Assembly (NCBI RefSeq): GCF_051014685.1
Contig: NW_027479529.1
Span: forward strand, 1-64,000
Origin: Ptiloglossa arizonensis
Lineage: Eukaryota; Arthropoda; Insecta; Hymenoptera; Colletidae
Direction of reading: 5' to 3'
DNA: 64,000 nt
This document shows positions 44,606-57,047 of this stretch, piece after piece. Each line of letters begins with the position of its first letter. The stretch's first letter is position 1. Both the position numbers and the translations under genes were made by a program. A model generated the notes under the pieces. It searched no databases. It had not been told where the DNA came from and saw only the letters and a program-made list of their open reading frames with translations.

Positions 44606-46543
44606 ATGGTTGAGAAGCCAAAAAATTTTTCGCAATTCTGCTGCTCCAAACGCTTAACTAGAATGGCCTAGGGAAAAAATAAACATACCGTTGTAATCGG
44701 GGGAGTTTCTACTTTCAGATGCAATAGGAATTTTTGGGTTAGGTCAATCCGTTCGCGAGATATGGGAGTATGAAGCCAAGAAATGGTAGAGAAGGCAAAA
44801 AATTTTTCACAATTCTGCTGCTCCAAACGCTTAACCAGAATGGGCTAGGGAAAAAATACACATGCCGTTGTAATCGGGCGAGTTTCTACTTTCAGATGCA
44901 ATAGGAATTTTTGGGTTAGGTCAATCCGTTCGCGAGATATGGGAGTTTGAAGCCAAGAAATGGTAGAGAAGGCAAAAAATTTTTCACAATTCTGCTGCTC
45001 CAAACGCTTAACCAGAATGGCCTAGGGAAAAAATACACATACCGTTGTAATCGGGCGAGTTTCTACTTTCAGATGCAATAGGAATTTTTGGGTTAGGTCA
45101 ATCCGTTCGCGAGATATGGGACTTTGAAGCCAAGAAATGGTTGAGAAGGCAAAAAATTTTTCGCAATTCTGCTGCTCCAAACGCTTAACCAGAATGGCCT
45201 AGGGAAAAAATACACATACCGTTGTAATCGGGCGAGTTTCTACTTTCAGATGCAATAGGAATTTTTGGGTTACGTCAATCCGTTCGCGAGATATGGGACT
45301 TTGAAGCCAAGAAATGGTTGAGAAGGCAAAAAATTTTTCAAAATTCTGCTGCTCCAAACGCTTAACCAGAATGGCCTAGGGAAAAAATACACATACCGTT
45401 GTAATCGGGCGAGTTTCTACTTTCAGATGCAATAGGAATTTTTGCGTTATGTCAATCCGTTCGCGAGATATGGGACTTTGAAGCCAAGAAATGGTTGAGA
45501 AGGCAAAAAATTTTTCGCAATTCTGCTGCTCCAAACGCTTAACCAAAATGGCCAAGGGAAAAAATACACATACCGCTGTAATCGGGCGAGTTTCTACTTT
45601 CAGATGCAATAGGAATTTTTGGGTTAGGTCAGTCTGTTCGCGAGATATGGGAGTTTGAAGCCAAGAAATGATAGAGAAGGCAAAAAATTTTTCACAATTC
45701 TGCTGCTCCAAACGCTTAACCAGAATGGCCTAGGGAAAAAATACACATACCGTTGTAATCGGGCGAGTTTCTACTTTCAGATGCAATAGGAGTTTTTGGG
45801 TTACGTCAATCCGTTCGAGAGATATGGGAGTTTGAAGGTATGAAATGGTTGAGAAGACAACAAATTTTTCGCACTTCTGCTGCTCCAAACGATTAACCAG
45901 AATGGCCTAGGGAAAAAATACACATACCGTTGTAATCGGGTGAGTTTCTACTTTCAGATGCAATAGGAATTTTTGGGTTAGGTCAATCCGTTCGCGAGAT
46001 ATGGGAGTTTGAAGCCAAGAAATGCTTGAGAAGCCAAAAAATTTTTCGCAATTCTGCTGCTCCAAACGCTTAACTAGAATGGCCTAGGGAAAAAATAAAC
46101 ATACCGTTGTAATCGGGGGAGTTTCTACTTTCAGATGCAATAGGAATTTTTGGGTTAGGTCAATCCGTTCGCGAGATATGGGACTTTGAAGCCAAGAAAT
46201 GGTTGAGAAGGCAAAAAATTTTTCGCAATTCTGCTGCTCCAAACGCTTAACCAGAATGGCCTAGGGAAAAAATACACATACCGTTGTAATCGGGCGAGTT
46301 TCTACTTTCAGATGCAATAGGAATTTTTTGGTTACGTCAATCCGTTCGAGAGATATGGGTGTTTGAAGCTAAGAAATGGTTGAGAAGACAACAAATTTTT
46401 CGCACTTCTGCTGCTCCAAACGCTTAACCAGAATGGCCTAGGGAAAAAATACACATACCGTTGTAATCGGGTGAGTTTCTACTTTCAGATGCAATAGGAA
46501 CTTTGGGTTAGGTCTATCCGTTCGCGAGATATGGGAGTTTGAA
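44559..46543 (+). repeat. Segment P, copy 2
   Basis: Counterpart of 35180-37165 with the same markers (GGGAGTATGAAGCC at 44764, TTGCGTTATGTC, GAAGGTATGAAATGG, GGAACTTTGGG). Unlike copy 1 it is not followed by S1. Just after GGTCTATCC it switches at about 46544 to GGTAGAGAAGG, a position inside S2/Q. This is the join of a missing segment. Confidence 0.87.
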
Positions 46544-49383
46544 GCCAAGAAATGGTAGAGAAGGCAAAAAATTTTTCACAATTCTGCTGCTCCAAACGCT
46601 TAACCAGAATGGCCTAGGGAAAAAATACACATATCGATGTAATCGGGTGAGTTTCTACTTTCAGATGCAATAGGAATTTTTGGGTTAGGTCAATCCGTTC
46701 GCGAGATATGGGAGTTTGAAGCCAAGAAATGGTAGAGAAGGCAAAAAATTTTTCACAATTCTGCTGCTGCAAACGCTTAACCAGAATGGCCAAGGGAAAA
46801 AATACACATACCGTTGTAATCGGGCGAGTTTCTACTTTCAGATGCAATAAGAATTTTTGGGTTAGGTCAATCCGTTCGCGAGATATGGGAGTTTGAAGCC
46901 AAGAAATGGTTGAGAAGGCAAAAAATTTTTCGCAATTCTGCTGCTCCAAACGCTTAACCAAAATGGCCAAGGGAAAAAATACACATACCGCTGTAATCGG
47001 GCGAGTTTCTACTTTCAGATGCAATAGGAATTTTTGGGTTAGGTCAGTCTGTTCGCGAGATATAGGAGTTTGAAACCAAGAAATGGTAGAGAAGGCAAAA
47101 AATTTTTCACAATTCTGCTGCTCCAAACGCTTAACCAGAATGGGCTAGGGAAAAAATACACATACCGTTGTAATCGGGCGAGTTTCTACTTTCAGATGCA
47201 ATAGGAATTTTTGGGTTAGGTCAATCCGTTCGCGAGATATGGGAGTTTGAAGACAAGAAATGGTTGAGAAGGCAAAAAATTTTTCGCAATTCTGCTGCTC
47301 CGAACGCTTAACCAGAATGGCCTAGGGAAAAAATACACATACCGTTGTAATCGGGCGAGTTTCTACTTTCAGATGCAAAAGGAATTTTTGGGTTAGGTCA
47401 ATCCGTTCGCGAGATATGGGAGTTTGAAGACAAGAAATGGTTGAGAAGGCAAAAAATTTTTCGCAATTCTGCTGCTCCAAACGATTAACCAGAATGGCCT
47501 AGGGAAAAAATACACATACCGTTGTAATCGGGCGAGTTTCTACCTTCAGATGCAATAGGAATCTTTGGGTTAGGTCAATCCGTTCGCGAGATATGGGAGT
47601 TTGAAGCCAAGAAATGGTAGAGAAGGCAAAAAATTTTTCACAATTCTGCTGCTCCAAACGCTTAACCAGGATGGCCTAGGGAAAAAATACACATACCGTT
47701 GTAATCGGGTGAGTTTCTACTTTCAGATGCAATAGGAATTTTTGGGTTAGGTCAATCCGTTCGCGAGATATGGGAGTTTGAAGCCAAGAAATGGTTGAGA
47801 AGCCAAAAAATTTTTCGCAATTCTGCTGCTCCAAACGCTTAACTAGAATGACCTAGGGAAAAAATAAACATACCGTTGTAATCGGGCGAGTTTCTACTTT
47901 CAGATGCAATAGGAATTTTTGGGTTAGGTCAATCCGTTCGCGAGATATGGGAGTTTGAACCCAAGAAATGGTAGAGAAGGCAAAAAATTTTTCACAATTC
48001 TGCTGCTCCAAACGCTTAACCAAAATGGCCAAGGAAAAAAATACACATACCGCTGTAATCGGGCGAGTTTCTACTTTCAGATGCAATAGGAATTTTTGGG
48101 TTAGGTCAATCCGTTCGCGAGATATGGGAGTTTGAAGCCAAGAAATGGTAGAGAAGGCAAAAAATTTTCAAAATTCTGCTGCTCCAAACGCTTAACCAGA
48201 ATGGCCTAGGGAAAAAATACACATACCGTTGTAATCGGGCGAGTTTCTACTTTCCGATGCAATAGGAATTTTTGGGTTAGGTCAATCCGTTCGCGAGATA
48301 TGGGACTTTGAAGCCAAGAAACGGTTGAGAAGGCAAAAAATTTTTCGCAATTCTGCTGCTCCAAACGCTTATCCAGAATGGCCTACGGAAAAAATACACA
48401 TACGGTTGTAATCGGGCGAGTTTCTACTTTCAGATGCAATAGGAATTTTTGGGTTACGTCAATCCGTTCGAGAGATATGGGAGTTTGAAGCTAAGAAATG
48501 GTTGAGAAGACAACAAATTTTTCGCACTTCTGCTGCTCCAAACGCTTAACCAGAATGGCCTAGGGAAAAAATACACATACCGTTGTAATCGGGTGAGTTT
48601 CTACTTTCAGATGCAATAGGAATTTTTGGGTTAGGTCAAACCGTTCGCGAGATATGGGAGTTTGAAGCCAAGAAATGGTAGAGAAGGCAAAAAATTTTTC
48701 ACAATTCTGCTGCTCCAAACGCTTAACCAGAATGGCCTAGGGAAAAAATACACATACCGTTGTAATCGGGTGAGTTTCTACTTTCAGATGCAATAGGAAT
48801 TTTTGGGTTAGGTCAATCCGTTCGCGAGATATGGGAGTTTGAAGCCAAGAAATGGTAGAGAAGGCAAAAAATTTTTCACAATTCTGCTGCTCCAAACGCT
48901 TAACCAGAATGGCCTAGGGAAAAAATACACATACCGTTGTAATCGGGCGAGTTTCTACTTTCAGATGCAATAGGAATTTTTGGGTTAGGTCAATCCGTTC
49001 GCGAGATATGGGAGTTTGAAGCCAAGAAATGGTAGAGAAGGCAAAAAATTTTTCAAAATTCTGCTGCTCCAAACGCTTAACCAGAATGGCCTAGGGAAAA
49101 AATACACATACCGTTGTAATCGGGTGAGTTTCTACTTTCAGATGCAATAGGAATTTTTGGGTTAGGTCAAACCGTTCGCGAGATATGGGAGTTTGAAGCC
49201 AAGAAATGGTAGAGAAGGCAAAAAATTTTTCACAATTCTGCTGCTCCAAACGCTTAACCAGAATTGCCTAGGGAAAAAATACACATACCGTTGTAATCGG
49301 GCGAGTTTCTACTTTCAGATGCAATAGGAATTTTTGGGTTAGGTCAATCCGTTCGCGAGATATGGGAGTTTGAAGCCAAGAAA
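46544..49383 (+). repeat. Segment Q, copy 2
   Basis: Counterpart of 41766-44605 at +4,778 bp, including CCAGGATGG, CCAAGGAAAA, AAACGGTTGAG and GAATTGCCTAGGG (49263). Private changes: CTACTTTCAG for CTACCTTCAG near 47894 and one T fewer in AAAATTTTCAAAATTC at about 48166. Confidence 0.87.
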
Positions 49384-50957
49384 TGGTAGAGAAGGCAAAA
49401 AATTTTTCAAAATTCTGCTGCTCCTAACGCTTAACCAGAATGGCCTAGGGAAACAATACACATACCGTTGTAATCGGGCGAGTTTCTACTTTCAGATGCA
49501 ATAGGAATTTTTGGGTTAGGTCAATCCGTTCGCGAGATATGGGAGTTTGAACCCAAGAAATGGTAGAGAAGGCAAAAAATTTTTCACAATTCTGCTGCTC
49601 CAAACGCTTAACCAAAATGGCCAAGGGAAAAAATACACATACCGCTGTAATCGGGCGAGATTCTACTTTCAGATGCAATAGGAATTTTTGGGTTAGGTCA
49701 ATCCATTCGCGAGATATGGGAGTTTGAAGCCAAGAAATGGTAGAGAAGGCAAAAAATTTTTCAAAATTCTGCTGCTCCAAACGCTTAACCAGAATGGCCT
49801 AGGGAAAAAATACACATACCGTTGTAATCGGGCGAGTTTCTACTTTCAGATGCAATAGGAATTTTTGGGTTAGGTCAATCCGTTCGCGAGATATGGGACT
49901 TTGAAGCCAAGAAATGGTTGAGAAGGCAAAAAATTTTTCGCAATTCTGCTGCTCCAAACGCTTATCCAGAATGGCCTACGGAAAAAATACACATACGGTT
50001 GTAATCGGGCGAGTTTCTACTTTCAGATGCAATAGGAATTTTTGGGTTAGGTCAATCCGTTCGCGAGATATGGGAGTTTGAAGCCAAGAAATGGTTGAGA
50101 AGGCAAAAAATTTTTCGCAATTCTGCTGCTCCAAACGCTTAACCAAAATGGCCAAGGGAAAAAATACACATACCGCTGTAATCGGGCGAGTTTCTACTTT
50201 CAGATGCAATAGGAATTTTTGGGTTAGTTCAGTCTGTTCGCGAGATATGGGAGTTTGAAGCCAAGAAATGGTAGAGAAGGCAAAAAATTTTTCACAATTC
50301 TGCTGCTCCAAACGCTTAACCAGAATGGCCTAGGGAAAAAATACACATATCGATGTAATCGGGTGAGTTTCTACTTTCAGATGCAATAGGAATTTTTGGG
50401 TTAGGTCAATCCGTTCGCGAGATATGGGAGTTTGAAGCCAAGAAATGGTAGAGAAGGCAAAAAATTTTTCACAATTCTGCTGCTGCAAACGCTTAACCAG
50501 AATGGCCAAGGGAAAAAATACACATACCGTTGTAATCGGGCGAGTTTCTATTTTCAGATGCGATAAGAATTTTTGGGTTAGGTCAATCCGTTCGCGAGAT
50601 ATGGGAGTTTGAAGCCAAGAAATGGTTGAGAAGGCAAAAAATTTTTCGCAATTCTGCTGCTCCAAACGCTTAACCAAAATGGCCAAGGGAAAAAATACAC
50701 ATACCGCTGTAATCGGGCGAGTTTCTACTTTCAGATGCAATAGGAATTTTTGGGTTAGGTCAGTCTGTTCGCGAGATATAGGAGTTTGAAACCAAGAAAT
50801 GGTAGAGAAGGCAAATAATTTTTCACAATTCTGCTGCTCCAAACGCTTAACCAGAATGGGCTAGGGAAAAAATACACATACCGTTGTAATCGGGCGAGTT
50901 TCTACTTTCAGATGCAATAGGAATTTTTGGGTTAGGTCAATCCGTTCGCGAGATATG
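48950..50957 (+). repeat. 16-monomer tandem duplication (2,832 bp offset), copy 1
   Basis: Overlaps the end of Q copy 2 and continues through TTCAAAATTC, GAACCC, GCTTATCC/CCTACGG with TACGGTTGTAATC, ATATCGATG and GATATAGG monomers to GGGCTAGGG. 49445, 49976 and 50330 correspond exactly to 52277, 52808 and 53162. Private changes: CTCCTAACG (49423), GAAACAATAC (49452), CGAGATTC (49657), TCCATTCGCG (49704). Confidence 0.83.
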
Positions 50958-51781
50958 GGAGTTTGAAGCCAAGAAATGGTTGAGAAGCCAAAAAATTTTT
51001 CGCAATTCTGCTGCTCCAAACGCTTAACTAGAACGACCTAGGGAAAAAATAAACATACCGTTGTAATCGGGCGAGTTTCTACTTTCAGATGCAATAGGAA
51101 TTTTTGGGTTAGGTCAATCCGTTCGCGAGATATGGGAGTTTGAACCCAAGAAATGGTAGAGAAGGCAAAAAATTTTTCACAATTCTGCTGCTCCAAACGC
51201 TTAACCAAAATGGCCAAGGGAAAAAATACACATACCGCTGTAATCGGGCGAGTTTCTACTTTCAGATGCAATAGGAATTTTTGGGTTAGGTCAATCCGTT
51301 CGCGAGATATGGGAGTTTGAAGCCAAGAAATGGTTGAGAAGGCAAAAAATTTTTCGCAATTCTGCTGCTCCAAACGCTTATCCAGAATGGCCTACGGAAA
51401 AAATACACATACGGTTGTAATCGGGCGAGTTTCTACTTTCAGATGCAATAGGAATTTTTGGGTTACGTCAATCCGTTCGAGAGATATGGGAGTTTGAAGC
51501 TAAGAAATGGTTGAGAAGACAACAAATTTTTCGCACTTCTGCTGCTCCAAACGCTTAACCAGAATGGCCTAGGGAAAAAATACACATACCGTTGTAATCG
51601 GGTGAGTTTCTACTTTCAGATGCAATAGGAATTTTTGGGTTACGTCAAACCGTTCGCGAGATATGGGAGTTTGAAGCCAAGAAATGGTAGAGAAGGCAAA
51701 AAATTTTTCACAATTCTGCTGCTCCAAACGCTTAACCAGAATGGCCTAGGGAAAAAATACACATACCGTTGTAATCGGGCG
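50958..51781 (+). repeat. Monomers joining the two 16-mer copies
   Basis: GAGAAGCC, then AACTAGAACGACC (51031-51043, a private change), GAACCC, CCAAGGG, GCTTATCC/CCTACGG, TTACGTC, GACAACAAA/CGCACTTC and a GGGTGAG monomer with TTACGTCAAACC. The order parallels 47.8-48.7 kb but with one or more monomers missing. Confidence 0.72.
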
Positions 51782-53789
51782 AGTTTCTACTTTCAGATGC
51801 AATAGGAATTTTTGGGTTAGGTCAATCCGTTCGCGAGATATGGGAGTTTGAAGCCAAGAAATGGTAGAGAAGGCAAAAAATTTTTCAAAATTCTGCTGCT
51901 CCAAACGCTTAACCAGAATGGCCTAGGGAAAAAATACACATACCGTTGTAATCGGGTGAGTTTCTACTTTCAGATGCAACAGGAATTTTTGGGTTAGGTC
52001 AAACCGTTCGCGAGATATGGGAGTTTGAAGCCAAGAAATGGTAGAGAAGGCAAAAAATTTTTCACAATTCTGCTGCTCCAAACGCTTAACCAGAATGGCC
52101 TAGGGAAAAAATACACATACCGTTGTAATCGGGCGAGTTTCTACTTTCAGATGCAATAGGAATTTTTGGGTTAGGTCAATCCGTTCGCGAGATATGGGAG
52201 TTTGAAGCCAAGAAATGGTAGAGAAGGCAAAAAATTTTTCAAAATTCTGCTGCTCCAAACGCTTAACCAGAATGGCCTAGGGAAAAAATACACATACCGT
52301 TGTTATCGGGCGAGTTTCTACTTTCAGATGCAATAGGAATTTTTGGGTTAGGTCAATCCGTTCGCGAGATATGGGAGTTTGAACCCAAGAAATGGTAGAG
52401 AAGGCAAAAAATTTTTCACAATTCTGCTGCTCCAAACGCTTAACCAAAATGGCCAAGGGAAAAAATACACATACCGCTGTAATCGGGCGAGTTTCTACTT
52501 TCAGATGCAATAGGAATTTTTGGGTTAGGTCAATCCGTTCGCGAGATATGGGAGTTTGAAGCCAAGAAATGGTAGAGAAGGCAAAAAATTTTTCAAAATT
52601 CTGCTGCTCCAAACGCTTAACCAGAATGGCCTAGGGAAAAAATACACATACCGTTGTAATCGGGCGAGTTTCTACTTTCAGATGCAATAGGAATTTTTGG
52701 GTTAGGTCAATCCGTTCGCGAGATATGGGACTTTGAGGCCAAGAAATGGTTGAGAAGGCAAAAAATTTTTCGCAATTCTGCTGCTCCAAACGCTTATACA
52801 GAATGGCCTACGGAAAAAATACACATACGGTTGTAATCGGGCGAGTTTCTACTTTCAGATGCAATAGGAATTTTTGGGTTAGGTCAATCCGTTCGCGAGA
52901 TATGGGAGTTTGAAGCCAAGAAATGGTTGAGAAGGCAAAAAATTTTTCGCAATTCTGCTGCTCCAAACGCTTAACCAAAATGGCCAAGGGAAAAAATACA
53001 CATACCGCTGTAATCGGGCGAGTTTCTACTTTCAGATGCAATAGGAATTTTTGGGTTAGGTCAGTCTGTTCGCGAGATATGGGAGTTTGAAGCCAAGAAA
53101 TGGTAGAGAAGGCAAAAAATTTTTCACAATTCTGCTGCTCCAAACGCTTAACCAGAATGGCCTAGGGAAAAAATACACATATCGATGTAATCGGGTGAGT
53201 TTCTACTTTCAGATGCAATAGGAATTTTTGGGTTAGGTCAATCCGTTCGCGAGATATGGGAGTTTGAAGCCAAGAAATGGTAGAGAAGGCAAAAAATTTT
53301 TCACAATTCTGCTGCTGCAAACGCTTAACCAGAATGGCCAAGGGAAAAAATACACATACCGTTGTAATCGGGCGAGTTTCTACTTTCAGATGCGATAAGA
53401 ATTTTTGGGTTAGGTCAATCCGTTCGCGAGATATGGGAGTTTGAAGCCAAGAAATGGTTGAGAAGGCAAAAAATTTTTCGCAATTCTGCTGCTCCAAACG
53501 CTTAACCAAAATGGCCAAGGGAAAAAATACACATACCGCTGTAATCGGGCGAGTTTCTACTTTCAGATGCAATAGGAATTTTTGGGTTAGGTCAGTCTGT
53601 TCGCGAGATATAGGAGTTTGAAACCAAGAAATGGTAGAGAAGGCAAAAAATTTTTCACAATTCTGCTGCTCCAAACGCTTAACCAGAATGGGCTAGGGAA
53701 AAAATACAGATACCGTTGTAATCGGGCGAGTTTCTACTTTCAGATGCAATAGGAATTTTTGGGTTAGGTCAATCCGTTCGCGAGATATG
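51782..53789 (+). repeat. 16-monomer tandem duplication, copy 2
   Basis: Counterpart of 48950-50957. It also matches S2/Q: 52277-54577 runs parallel to about 40951-43251 at a constant offset of 11,326 bp (64 monomers minus 2). Private changes include CCGTTGTTATC (52298), GCTTATACAG (52793), TTTGAGGCC (52734) and TACAGATACC (53705). Confidence 0.82.
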
Positions 53790-54577
53790 GGAGTTTGAAG
53801 ACAAGAAATGGTTGAGAAGGCAAAAAATTTTTCGCAATTCTGCTGCTCCGAACGCTTAACCAGAATGGCCTAGGGAAAAAATACACATACCGTTGTAATC
53901 GGGCGAGTTTCTACTTTCAGATGCAAAAGGAATTTTTGGGTTAGGTCAATCCGTTCGCGAGATATGGGAGTTTGAAGACAAGAAATGGTTGAGAAGGCAA
54001 AAAATTTTTCGCAATTCTGCTGCTCCAAACGCTTAACCAGAATGGCCTAGGGAAAAAATACACATACCGTTGTAATCGGGCGAGTTTCTACCTTCAGATG
54101 CAATAGGAATCCTTGGGTTAGGTCAATCCGTTCGCGAGATATGGGAGTTTGAAGCCAAGAAATGGTAGAGAAGGCAAAAAATTTTTCACAATTCTGCTGC
54201 TCCAAACGCTTAACCAGAATGGCCTAGGGAAAAAATACACATACCGTTGTAATCGGGTGAGTTTCTACTTTCAGATGCAATAGGAATTTTTGGGTTAGGT
54301 CAATCCGTTCGCGAGATATGGGAGTTTGAAGCCAAGAAATGGTTGAGAAGCCAAAAAATTTTTCGCAATTCTGCTGCTCCAAACGCTTAACTAGAATGAC
54401 CTAGGGAAAAAATAAACATACCGTTGTAATCGGGCGAGTTTCTACTTTCAGATGCAATAGGAATTTTTGGGTTAGGTCAATCCGTTCGCGAGATATGGGA
54501 GTTTGAACCCAAGAAATGGTAGAGAAGGCAAAAAATTTTTCGCAATTCTGCTGCTCCAAACGCTTAACCAGAATGAC
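53790..54577 (+). repeat. Third copy of the CCGAACGC to AATAAAC monomer run
   Basis: Matches 42464-43251 and 47242-48029: CCGAACGC, GCAAAAGG, CTACCTTCAG (here AATCCTTGGG rather than AATCTTTGGG), GGGTGAG, GAGAAGCC, AACTAGAATGACC/AATAAAC, GAACCC. AATCCTTGGG recurs at 59063-59072, linking this copy to the 58.9-59.7 kb region. Confidence 0.8.
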
Positions 54578-55300
54578 CTAGGGAAAAAATAAACATACCG
54601 TTGTAATCGGGCGAGCTTCTACTTTCAGATGCAATAAGAATTTTTGGGTTAGGTCAATCCGTTCGCGAGATATGGGAGTTTGAAGCCAAGAAATGGTAGA
54701 GAAGGCAAAAAATTTTTCACATTTCTGCTGCCCGAAACGCTTAACCAAAATGGCCAAGGGAAAAAATACACATACCGCTGTAATCTGGCGAGTTTCTACT
54801 TTCAGATGCAATAGGAATTTTTGGGTTAGGTCAGTCTGTTCGCGAGATATGGGAGTTTGAAGCCAAGAAATGGTAGAGAAGGCAAAAAATTTTTCACAAT
54901 TCTGCTGCTCCAAACGCTTAACCAGAATGGGCTAGGGAAAAAATACACATACCGTTGTAATCGGGCGAGTTTCTACCTTCAGATGCAATAGGAATTTTTG
55001 GGTTAGGTGAAACCGTTCGCGAGATATGGGAGTTTGAAGACAAGAAATGGTTGAGAAGGCAAAAAATTTTTCGCAATTCTGCTGCTCCAAACGCTTAACT
55101 AGAATGACCTAGGGAAAAAATAAACATACCGTTGTAATCGGGCGAGTTTCTACTTTCAGATGCAATAGGAATTTTTGGGTTAGGTCAATCCGTTCGCGAG
55201 ATATGGGAGTTTGAACCCAAGAAATGGTAGAGAAGGCAAAAAATTTTTCACAATTCTGCTGCTCCAAACGCTTAACCAAAATGGCCAAGGGAAAAAATAC
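54578..55300 (+). repeat. Segment homologous to 22.9-23.6 kb
   Basis: AATAAAC with CGAGCTTCTAC and GCAATAAG, CTGCCCGAAACG, CAGTCTGTTCG, GGGCTAGGG with CTACCTTCAG and GGTGAAACC, then AACTAGAATGACC. This chain otherwise occurs at 22894-23616, 31,684 bp away (179 monomers plus 1). Private changes are CACATTTCTG (54719) and GTAATCTGGCG (54780). It shows the 12-mer type from 23 kb inserted among the 35-54 kb types. Confidence 0.8.
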
Positions 55301-55808
55301 ACATACCGTTGTAATCGGGCGAGCTTCTACTTTCAGATGCAATAGGAGTTTTTGGGTTAGGTCAATTCGTTCGCGAGATATGGGAGTTTGAAGCCAAGAA
55401 ATGGTAGAGAAGGCAAAAAATTTTTCACAATTCTGCTGCTCCAAACGCTTAACCAGAATGGCCAAGGGAAAAAATACACATACCGTTGTAATCGGGCGAG
55501 TTTCTACTTTCAGATGCAATAGGAATTTTTGGGTTAGGTCAATCCGTTCGCGAGATATGGGAGTTTGAAACCAAGAAATGGTAGAGAAGGCAAAAAATTT
55601 TTCAAAATTCTGCTGCTCCAAACGCTTAACCAGAATGGCCTAGGGAAAAAATACACATACCGTTGCAATCGGGCGAGTTTCTACTTTCAGATGCAATAGG
55701 AATTTTTGGGTTACGTCAATCCGTTCGAGAGATATGGGAGTTTGAAGCTAAGAAATGGTTGAGAAGACAACAAATTTTTCGCACTTCTGCTGCTCCAATC
55801 GCTTAACC
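54640..55808 (+). repeat. 7-monomer tandem duplication (1,239 bp), copy 1
   Basis: Markers CACATTTCTG, GTAATCTGGCG, GGTGAAACC, GAACCC, CAATTCG, CCGTTGCAATC, GACAACAAA and CTCCAATCGC occur in this order and again exactly 1,239 bp later. Private changes: CGAGCTTCTAC (55321), AATAGGAGTTTTTGGG (55341). Confidence 0.84.
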
Positions 55809-57047
55809 AGAATGGCCAAGGGAAAAAATACACATACCGCTGTAATCTGGCGAGTTTCTACTTTCAGATGCAATAAGAATTTTTGGGTTAGGTCAATCCG
55901 TTCGCGAGATATGGGAGTTTGAAGCCAAGAAATGGTAGAGAAGGCAACAAATTTTTCACATTTCTGCTGCCCGAAACGCTTAACCAAAATGGCCAAGGGA
56001 AAAAATACACATACCGCTGTAATCTGGCGAGTTTCTACTTTCAGATGCAATAGGAATTTTTGGGGTAGGTCAGTCTGTTCGCGAGATATGGGAGTTTGAA
56101 GCCAAGAAATGGTAGAGAAGGCAAAAAATTTTTCACAATTCTGCTGCTCCAAACGCTTAACCAGAATGGGCTAGGGAAAAAATACACATACCGTTGTAAT
56201 CGGGCGAGTTTCTACCTTCAGATGCAATAGGAATTTTTGGGTTAGGTGAAACCGTTCGCGAGATATGGGAGTTTGAAGACAAGAAATGGTTGAGAAGGCA
56301 AAAAATTTTTCGCAATTCTGCTGCTCCAAACGCTTAACTAGAATGACCTAGGGAAAAAATAAACATACCGTTGTAATCGGGCGAGTTTCTACTTTCAGGT
56401 GCAATAGGAATTTTTGGGTTAGGTCAATCCGTTCGCGAGATATGGGAGTTTGAACCCAAGAAATGGTAGAGAAGGCAAAAAATTTTTCACAATTCTGCTG
56501 CTCCAAACGCTTAACCAAAATGGCCAAGGGAAAAAATACACATACCGTTGTAATCGGGCGAGTTTCTACTTTCAGATGCAATAGGAATTTTTGGGTTAGG
56601 TCAATTCGTTCGCGAGATATGGGAGTTTGAAGCCAAGAAATGGTAGAGAAGGCAAAAAATTTTTCACAATTCTGCTGCTCCAAACGCTTAACCAGAATGG
56701 CCAAGGGAAAAAATACACATACCGTTGTAATCGGGCGAGTTTCTACTTTTAGATGCAATAGGAATTTTTGGGTTAGGTCAATCCGTTCGCGAGATATGGG
56801 AGTTTGAAACCAAGAAATGGTAGAGAAGGCAAAAAATTTTTCAAAATTCTGCTGCTCCAAACGCTTAACCAGAATGGCCTAGGGAAAAAATACACATACC
56901 GTTGCAATCGGGCGAGTTTCTACTTTCAGATGCAATAGGAATTTTTGGGTTACGTCAATCCGTTCGAGAGATATGGGAGTTTGAAGCTAAGAAATGGTTG
57001 AGAAGACAACAAATTTTTCGCACTTCTGCTGCTCCAATCGCTTAACC
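55809..57047 (+). repeat. 7-monomer tandem duplication, copy 2 with join
   Basis: The first monomer is a hybrid: after CTCCAATCGC it switches to CCAAGGG, CCGCTG, GTAATCTGGCG and GCAATAAG. The order of copy 1 then follows at +1,239 bp. Private changes include TTTGGGGTAGG (56059), TTTCAGGTGC (56394) and ACTTTTAGATGC (56746). Confidence 0.82.
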
